Shown here: positions 59,157 through 64,000 of the stretch, piece by piece
How the letters are laid out: each line of letters starts with the position of its first letter
Numbering within the stretch: the first letter of the stretch is position 1
From: Christensenellaceae bacterium
Lineage (GTDB): Bacteria > Bacillota > Clostridia > Christensenellales > UBA1750
Assembly: GCA_031280685.1 (NCBI GenBank)
Contig: JAITGM010000022.1
Span: 20,935 to 84,934 of the forward strand
DNA: 64,000 bases
Reading direction: 5' to 3'
Translations under genes and position numbers: made by a program
Notes under the pieces: generated by a model
Databases searched by the model: none
What the model saw: the letters and a program-made list of their open reading frames with translations, nothing else
What the model was told of the DNA's origin: nothing

Positions 59157-59954
59157 TTGGCGGTGGGCGAGGCGATCGTGATCACGTCCGGGAAGGGCGG
59201 CGTGGGGAAGACGACGGTGTGTTTGAACATTGGGGCGGCGCTGGCGACGCGGGGCAAGCGCGTGGTCTTGGTCGATACGGACCTCGGGCTGCGCAATCTG
59301 GACGTTGTGATGGGGCTGGAAGACAAGATCGTCTTCGACCTGGTGGACGTGGTGGAGGGGCGCTGCAGGCTCAAGCAGGCCCTGGTGCAGGATGTGCGCT
59401 TTTCGGGGCGGCTGAGCCTGCTGCCTGCGGCGCAGACCCGGGATAAGGATACGGTGAATATCGCGCAGATGCGGGTGCTTTGCAATGAGCTGCGGGAGCT
59501 TTTCGACTATGTGCTGATCGACTGCCCTGCGGGAATTGAGCAGGGCTTCCGCAACGCGGTGGCGGGCGCGGATCAGGCCATCGTGGTTTCGATGCCCGAG
59601 ATTTCCGCCGTGCGGGACGCCGACAGGGTGATCGGCCTTTTGATGGCCTACGACATTCCGAGTCCGAAGCTCGTCTTAAACCGGCTGCACCCGCGGCTGA
59701 TGCGCAAGGGCGACATGATGAGCGTCAGCGACACCTCGGAGGTGCTGGGCATTCCCCTTTTGGGTGTGATTCCGAACGAAGATCTGGTCATTCGCTCGGG
59801 GAACCTGGGCACGCCGGTGGTGCTCTCGCAATCGCGGGCCGCGCAGGCCTTTCAGAACATCGCTTCGCGCATACTCGGGCAGGAAGTGCCGCTGATGAAG
59901 CTTGAAAACCCATCGCGCGTGGTCTTGGCCAGGCTCTTTGGGGTGATCGGTTAG
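59157..59954 (+). CDS. minD: Septum-site determining ATPase MinD
   Basis: The 265-residue protein has the deviant Walker A KGGVGKTT (residues 13-20, with the signature Lys), the switch I region DTDLGLRNLDVVMGLED and switch II IDCPAGIEQGF. The C-terminal amphipathic helix (SRVVLARLFGVIG) would bind the membrane. The start is a TTG at 59157 after AGAAAGGG; a GTG at 59163 is an alternative. MinE follows, but minC is not adjacent. Confidence 0.95.
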   Translation: MAVGEAIVITSGKGGVGKTTVCLNIGAALATRGKRVVLVDTDLGLRNLDVVMGLEDKIVFDLVDVVEGRCRLKQALVQDVRFSGRLSLLPAAQTRDKDTVNIAQMRVLCNELRELFDYVLIDCPAGIEQGFRNAVAGADQAIVVSMPEISAVRDADRVIGLLMAYDIPSPKLVLNRLHPRLMRKGDMMSVSDTSEVLGIPLLGVIPNEDLVIRSGNLGTPVVLSQSRAAQAFQNIASRILGQEVPLMKLENPSRVVLARLFGVIG

Positions 59955-59967
59955 GAGGGGAAGAAAA

Positions 59968-60249
59968 ATGGCTAAAAGGATGGGCTCTGGCGATGTGGCG
60001 CGCGAAAGGCTCAAGAGCGTTCTGCGCGAGGATCGCTCGCAGATGACGAACGCGACCATCGGCGCGATGCGAAGCGATATTTTAACCGTTTTGTCTAGTT
60101 ATGCGGCGGTGAAGGACGAGGATTTGAACTTCTACATGGTGCGCGGCGCTGCCGAAAACGAAACCAAGCTCATGATGGAGGCGATGGTGCATTCCAGGCG
60201 GCGCGCGGCGGGGGCCGAAAGGGGCCAAGGCGCGGAAGGCAGGCCTTAG
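59968..60249 (+). CDS. minE: Cell-division topological specificity factor MinE
   Basis: The 93-residue protein matches MinE: GSGDVARERLKSVLREDRSQMTNATIGAMRSDILTVLSSYAAVKDEDLNF. The N-terminal part contacts MinD and the rest forms the beta dimer. The C-terminus adds an Arg/Gly/Ala-rich tail (SRRRAAGAERGQG). ATG at 59968 follows TTAGGAGGGG, 13 bases after minD. Confidence 0.9.
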   Translation: MAKRMGSGDVARERLKSVLREDRSQMTNATIGAMRSDILTVLSSYAAVKDEDLNFYMVRGAAENETKLMMEAMVHSRRRAAGAERGQGAEGRP

Positions 60250-60307
60250 CGCAGGGTGGCCGCGAAGGCCCGGGGGGTTCGTTCGGGGAAAGGGCGAGAA
60301 TTCGCGT

Positions 60308-60337
60308 TTGCAAAACCGGGAAGAATCGTGGTATACT
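60308..60337 (+). promoter_or_regulatory. Promoter of darA-holB-ricT
   Basis: TTGCAA (60308-60313) and TATACT (60332-60337) have an 18-base spacer, 50 bases before the darA start. Confidence 0.6.
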
Positions 60338-60386
60338 AACCAGCACAAAGAAGCGGCTAATTGCTTTGCAAAGGAGGGCTTGCAGG

Positions 60387-60716
60387 ATGAAGCTCATTAT
60401 TGCGATCGTGCAGGATGAGGACGCCACGCGCCTGGTCAGCTCGCTGATGAACGAGGGCTATTCCGTGACCAAGCTGGCCACCACCGGCGGCTTTTTGCGC
60501 GCTGGGAACACCACGCTGCTGCTCGGTGTAGACGACGAGAAGTTCCAGGGCGCGCTGGACGTGATCGAGAAGATCTGCAAATCGCGCAAGCAGATCGCCA
60601 CCTCGCCCTCGCCGGTTTCCGGCGCTGCGGGTGCGTACGTGCCCTACCCCATCGAGGTGATGGTCGGCGGGGCGACGGTGTTTGTGATGAACGTTGAGCA
60701 GTTTATCAAGATCTGA
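60387..60716 (+). CDS. darA: Cyclic-di-AMP receptor DarA/PstA-like protein
   Basis: The 109-residue protein is a PII-like trimer of the DarA (PstA, DUF970) family: MKLIIAIVQDEDATRLVSSLMNEGYSVTKLATTGGFLRAGNTTLLLGVDDEKF. The TTGGFLR and GNTT loops bind c-di-AMP in known members. ATG at 60387 follows AAAGGAGGGC. In Bacillota it is commonly located before holB, as here. Confidence 0.93.
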   Translation: MKLIIAIVQDEDATRLVSSLMNEGYSVTKLATTGGFLRAGNTTLLLGVDDEKFQGALDVIEKICKSRKQIATSPSPVSGAAGAYVPYPIEVMVGGATVFVMNVEQFIKI

Positions 60717-61659
60717 ACCCCTTTGGGGGCTGCTTGGGCAGCCATCCCTGTGGAAGGCCCTGCAAAGGGGCTTTGAAACGGGGAAGGCTGCCCATGCCTT
60801 TTTGCTCGTTGGGCAAAGGGGCTGCGGGAAGAGCACGGCGGCGCGTTTTTTGGCTGCCGCCGCGCTTTGCCGCGCTCTCGCGCGCCCCTGCGGGGCGTGC
60901 GAGAGCTGCAGGCGCGTGCTCGCGGGCACGCACCCGGATCTGATCGAAATGAAAGCGCCGGGCGAAAGCAAGAGCGGCGCCATCGGGGTGGACGAGGTGC
61001 GCGAGCTGACGCGGGAGCTGAGCGAAAAGCCCTTCGGGGGCGATGGCCGCGCCGTCCTGGTGCGGGATGCCCACAAGATGACGCCGCCCGCCCAGAACGC
61101 CCTGCTGAAAACGCTGGAGGAGCCGGGCGCGGGCACGGTTTTTTTGCTGCTGGCGGAGCAGGAGGAGCCCCTCCTGCCCACCATCCGCTCCCGCTGCAGG
61201 ATCATCCGCCTGGGGCGGCTTTCGCTTGAAGAGATGCGGCGCGGCCTACTTTTACGCGGCGTGCCCGAGGCCGAAATCGAAGCGCTCTATGAGCGGAGCG
61301 ACGGCGTTTTGGGCCGGGCGCTGGAGCTTCGCGGGAACGAAGAAGTGCAGCGGATGGAGGCCTTTTGCGCGGCGCTCTTGGGCGGCGGGGGCGAAAAGGC
61401 GATGATTGCGAGGCTGTATGAGGCGGCGAAATTCGAAAAGGCCGAGCAGGCCCTGTTTTTCGATCGGTTAGAGGCCTTGCTCAGGCGTGAACTCGCGCGG
61501 GCCGCGCGGGAGGGCGAAAGCAGCGCCCCCCCGGGCTTTACATCATTTGCGCTTCATAGTATGATGAAGGAAACCTTGCTGGCCAAGAAGCGTTTAAGCT
61601 CTAATGTGGGTTTTGCTTCCGCGATAGAGCAGCTTTTTGGGCGGCTGTTTGGAGGATAA
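60694..61659 (+). CDS. holB: DNA polymerase III delta' subunit
   Basis: The 321-residue clamp-loader subunit has an AAA+ domain with P-loop LLVGQRGCGKST. The zinc cysteines are in CRALARPCGACESCRRVLAGTHPD. DAHKMTPPAQNALLKTLEEP is the Walker B region, and TIRSRC is the SRC motif. A TTG at 60694 would overlap darA by 23 bases. No better start is present before the conserved GQPSLWKAL, so the exact N-terminus is uncertain. Confidence 0.92.
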   Translation: MSSLSRSEPLWGLLGQPSLWKALQRGFETGKAAHAFLLVGQRGCGKSTAARFLAAAALCRALARPCGACESCRRVLAGTHPDLIEMKAPGESKSGAIGVDEVRELTRELSEKPFGGDGRAVLVRDAHKMTPPAQNALLKTLEEPGAGTVFLLLAEQEEPLLPTIRSRCRIIRLGRLSLEEMRRGLLLRGVPEAEIEALYERSDGVLGRALELRGNEEVQRMEAFCAALLGGGGEKAMIARLYEAAKFEKAEQALFFDRLEALLRRELARAAREGESSAPPGFTSFALHSMMKETLLAKKRLSSNVGFASAIEQLFGRLFGG

Positions 61660-61670
61660 GAGAAAAAAAG

Positions 61671-62873
61671 ATGGCGAATGTAATCGGCGTGGCGTTTAAG
61701 AAGGCCGGGAAGGTATATTCCTTCGATACCGGCCGTTTTTCGGTTGAAAAGGGGCAGCTTGTGGTGGTGGAAACCTCGCGCGGGCTCGAGCTTGGCGAGG
61801 TGGTCAGCCCCGCCCGCGAACTGCCCGACGGCGAACTTACCCAGCCGCTGCGCGGCATCGTGCGCCTTGGCACGGAGCAGGATCTGGAGCGCGTCGAGCA
61901 AAACAAGGCCCGCGAGGTCGAAGCCTTCGGCATCGCGGAGCAGCGCATCGCGGCGCACGGCCTTGAGATGAAGCTGGTTTCGGTCGAATACACCTTTGAC
62001 CATTCAAAGATCGTCTTTTACTTCACCGCGGATGGCCGCGTGGACTTCCGCGAGCTGGTGAAGGATCTGGCTTCCATCTTCAAGATGCGCATCGAGCTGC
62101 GCCAAATCGGCGTGCGCGACGAGGCCAAGATGATCGGCGGCCTTGGCGCCTGCGGGCGCTCGATCTGCTGCGCCTCGTTTTTGGGGGACTTCGAGCCGGT
62201 TTCCATCAAGATGGCCAAGGAGCAGAATCTTCTCCTCAACCCGACGAAGATTTCGGGGCTTTGCGGCAGGCTGATGTGCTGCCTGAAGTACGAGCAGGCG
62301 GGCTACGAGGATGCATACCGCCGCGTGCCCAAGGCGGGCAAGGACGTGATGACCCCGGATGGACGCGGCACAGTCACGCAGATCAAGGCCATCCGCGAAA
62401 GGGTCACCGTTCGGGTGAGCTTGCCAGACCAGAGCACGGAATTGCGCGATTACCGCTTTGATGAACTCGAACCCGCCAAGCCCCTGACGCCCGAGGAGCT
62501 CGAGGCGCGCCGCCGGCGCGCGGAGGAGATCGAGCGGCTGGCCGAGGCGCGGGCTGAAGCCAGGGCGCAGCGCGCCGCCGTGCAAAAGCCCAGGCCGCCC
62601 AAGCCGCCCAGGCAATCCATGGAAAACTACGAGCTCCGCGACGCGGATGCGGCGGAGCCTGAGCGGACGCCCCCACCTGAGCGCGAGGCGCGCCCGCCAA
62701 GGCCCCCGCGCGGGCAGGGGCAGCGCCAACAGGGAGAAAAAGGCGAAAGGCAACCCCTTCGCCAGGGCGGCGGCAATAGGCCGCCAAGGCCGCAGGGGAA
62801 CCGTGAAAGGCAGCCCGGGCCGGGCCCAAGGCTCCAAGGCACCGCGCCCCAGGGCGGCGGAGGCGAGCAATGA
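61671..62873 (+). CDS. ricT: RicT (YaaT) PSP1-domain protein with a long basic tail
   Basis: The 400-residue protein has the PSP1 domain with the cluster-binding cysteines of RicT: GACGRSICCASFLGDFEP and SGLCGRLMCCLKYEQ. RicT, with RicA and RicF, carries [4Fe-4S] clusters and promotes RNase Y-dependent mRNA maturation. The last 120 residues are a low-complexity Pro/Arg/Gln/Gly tail (PPRPPRGQGQRQQG), longer than in most relatives and possibly RNA-binding. ATG at 61671 lies 12 bases after holB. Confidence 0.93.
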   Translation: MANVIGVAFKKAGKVYSFDTGRFSVEKGQLVVVETSRGLELGEVVSPARELPDGELTQPLRGIVRLGTEQDLERVEQNKAREVEAFGIAEQRIAAHGLEMKLVSVEYTFDHSKIVFYFTADGRVDFRELVKDLASIFKMRIELRQIGVRDEAKMIGGLGACGRSICCASFLGDFEPVSIKMAKEQNLLLNPTKISGLCGRLMCCLKYEQAGYEDAYRRVPKAGKDVMTPDGRGTVTQIKAIRERVTVRVSLPDQSTELRDYRFDELEPAKPLTPEELEARRRRAEEIERLAEARAEARAQRAAVQKPRPPKPPRQSMENYELRDADAAEPERTPPPEREARPPRPPRGQGQRQQGEKGERQPLRQGGGNRPPRPQGNRERQPGPGPRLQGTAPQGGGGEQ

Positions 62874-63177
62874 CAGACTTTGATTGGCTCATCGAGCGGG
62901 CGCGGGCGGTTTTGGCCCCAAGGCAGATCGCCAGAAACGCCTTCGCGGGCTCCGTGGCGGCCGCGATGGTTGCGGCGGGCGAAAGCCGCATCCTGAAGGC
63001 GGTGGCCGTAGGCAAGAGCAGCGTTTTCCGCCCTGCGGGCACTGCCGCGAGTTCATGAGCCAGATTCACGGCCAAAACCGCGAGGCCGAGGTCATGGTGG
63101 CGCCGAATCGGATCGTAAAGCCTTGGGAACGGCTTCCCTTTGGCAAGGAGAAGCCCGGTGAAGGGGCGCGAGCGTGA
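62870..63177 (+). pseudogene. Decayed cytidine deaminase
   Basis: The first 62 codons (MTDFDWLIERARAVLAPRQI...ARNAFAGSVAAAMVAAGESRILKAVAVG) match a clostridial cytidine deaminase. The segment between residues 20 and 21 that should hold the first zinc ligand (CAE) is missing. After KSS the frame shifts, and FPPCGHCREFMSQIHGQN, the second zinc motif PCGxCR, continues in another frame. Deletion plus frameshift leaves no active enzyme. Its ATG overlaps the ricT stop, so it was once the fourth gene of that operon. Confidence 0.8.
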
Positions 63178-63737
63178 GCCGCCTCGCCTTGGTCAAGCCG
63201 AGCGCGAGCCTTTCCGCCGAAATTCAGGCCTACAGGCAGGAGTTTTTCGAAAACGGCGAGGAGAGCATCCCGGGCGGCAGCGGGTTACACCATTTTGATG
63301 ACATATCGGCCTGGATTGAGTGGTGCCGCCTGATGGAAAGCCGAAAAACCCTCCCAAATCCCGATTTGGCGGAGGCAGAACAGTTCCTGCTGGTGTGCGA
63401 AGGGGAAGGCAAAATCCTTGGCATGATCAACTTCAGGCACGAGCTGCGGGGCGAGGAGCTGCTCAGATTCGGGGGGCATATCGGCTACTCCGTCTGCCCG
63501 AGCGAGCGCAAGCAGGGCTACGCGAAGGCGCAGCTTCGGCTTTGCCTCGACCTGGCCCTGGCCTTTGGCCTGAAAAGGGTTCTACTCACTTGCGTGAGCG
63601 CGAACGAAGGCAGCCGCAGAACCATTCTCGCCTGCGGCGGCAAGTACGAGAGCACGGCCTATGGCGAGGAAAGCCATCTCTACGTGGATCGTTTTTGGAT
63701 CACCCTCGCGCCCTGTGGTGCGTCCGGGCCTCCATAG
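63174..63737 (+). CDS. GNAT-family N-acetyltransferase
   Basis: The 187-residue protein has the GNAT core: HELRGEELLRFGGHIGYSVCPSERKQGYAKAQLRLCLDLALAFGLKRVLLTCVSANEGSRRTI, with Q/RxxGxA in the acetyl-CoA motif (SERKQGYAKA). It belongs to the RimJ/RimL-like group. GTG at 63174 follows AAGGGGCG, overlapping the remnant of the deaminase. The substrate is unknown. Confidence 0.85.
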   Translation: MSRLALVKPSASLSAEIQAYRQEFFENGEESIPGGSGLHHFDDISAWIEWCRLMESRKTLPNPDLAEAEQFLLVCEGEGKILGMINFRHELRGEELLRFGGHIGYSVCPSERKQGYAKAQLRLCLDLALAFGLKRVLLTCVSANEGSRRTILACGGKYESTAYGEESHLYVDRFWITLAPCGASGPP

Positions 63738-64000
63738 GGGATCGCGGCTAAATAGGCGATTAGCGCCCCGCGCTTGCGCGGCCTGTGCAACGGCTCTATA
63801 TAAGCCGATCTGCGCCTCGCTGCTGTGCCCGCAGGGCAGAACTCGGCTTCGATTTCCCTACGGAACCCCTCTCTAGCAAGAGAGCTTCCGGCGCAGCCGA
63901 TTCGTTGTTACGAAAAGGCAAGAGATAACGAGGCCGGCGGCCCTCCGGCCTTCGCAAATGGGACTGCGGCCCTCCGGGCATAAATAGGCGGTTTCCGCGC
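63738..64000. other. Hairpin-rich end of the window without a gene
   Basis: No credible gene is seen. Small inverted repeats crowd the region: GCTAA/TTAGC at 63747-63764, CCGCG/CGCGG at 63768-63781, CGGCT/AGCCG at 63791-63807, TGCCC-GCA-GGGCA at 63826-63838 and CTCTCT/AGAGAG near 63870. AAATAGGCG occurs near both ends. It may be another decayed palindromic element cut by the window edge. Confidence 0.35.

Noticed and set aside
63747..63890. Another cloverleaf-like element at the right edge
   Set aside because: Several hairpins are present, but they are spaced irregularly and no closing stem was found. The region is cut by the window edge.

Overview
The window looks like chromosome from a GC-rich member of the Bacillota (Clostridia-type). 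The evidence is the gene set: LL-diaminopimelate aminotransferase, a split ferredoxin-containing glutamate synthase, a type III glutamine synthetase, a T-box leader, IscR/IscS/IscU, an ANTAR regulator, and the DarA-HolB-RicT neighbourhood. Promoters are sigma-A-like (TTGACA / TATACT) and Shine-Dalgarno sites are strong GGAGG types. No genus can be named from the sequence alone. I see no prophage, integrase, insertion-sequence transposase or CRISPR array.

Layout. 0.2-5 kb: a broken DUF218 gene, then Hsp33, a methyltransferase, a membrane protein and an M20 amidohydrolase. 5.1-13.8 kb: a peptide-uptake operon (lipoprotein, two permeases, two ATPases) followed by two peptidases, so imported peptides can be cleaved directly. 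14.2-17.2 kb: iscR-iscS-iscU plus an aldo/keto reductase. 17.5-21.3 kb: a sugar-type ABC importer behind a promoter framed by an inverted repeat. 21.9-33.1 kb: a long minus-strand nitrogen operon (split glutamate synthase in four polypeptides with purA inside it, glnA, an ANTAR protein, pyrG, dapL), divergent from a type III glutamine synthetase at 33.6-35.7 kb whose leader has a terminator and a competing hexaloop hairpin. 35.9-38 kb: a DUF1537 kinase and a racemase-like protein. 38.2-39.3 kb: a TPR gene. 39.6-42.7 kb: purF and proA. 42.7-44.2 kb: an ECF sigma / WG-repeat membrane protein / HEPN-like operon. 44.4-47.7 kb: two acetyltransferases and a sodium symporter governed by a T-box with a probable tyrosine specifier. 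48.3-52.9 kb: a Gfo/Idh oxidoreductase, a serine hydrolase, a HAD phosphatase, an APH(3')-like kinase, a small membrane protein and a truncated methyltransferase. 53.3-58.2 kb: topB and a sulfur / tRNA-modification operon. 58.4-58.8 kb: four tRNAs. 59.2-63.7 kb: minD-minE, darA, holB, ricT, a broken cytidine deaminase and an acetyltransferase.

How it fits together. Nitrogen is the dominant theme: peptide import and cleavage, two glutamine synthetases, glutamate synthase, and glutamine- or glutamate-linked enzymes (PurF, PyrG, ProA). An ANTAR-type RNA-binding regulator is encoded in the same operon, and RNA hairpins precede both glutamine synthetase genes.

Most unusual signals. (1) Three intergenic elements share a cloverleaf-like plan (a closing stem around three hairpins), with different sequences and a central arm of 7 to 29 bp. 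(2) The glnN leader looks like a terminator/antiterminator switch. (3) A Tyr-type T-box controls a solute symporter. (4) There is an ECF sigma-WG-HEPN-like operon. (5) Several genes are clearly decayed (DUF218, cytidine deaminase, a methyltransferase), with short dispersed CGTCATTGCGAGG repeats nearby.
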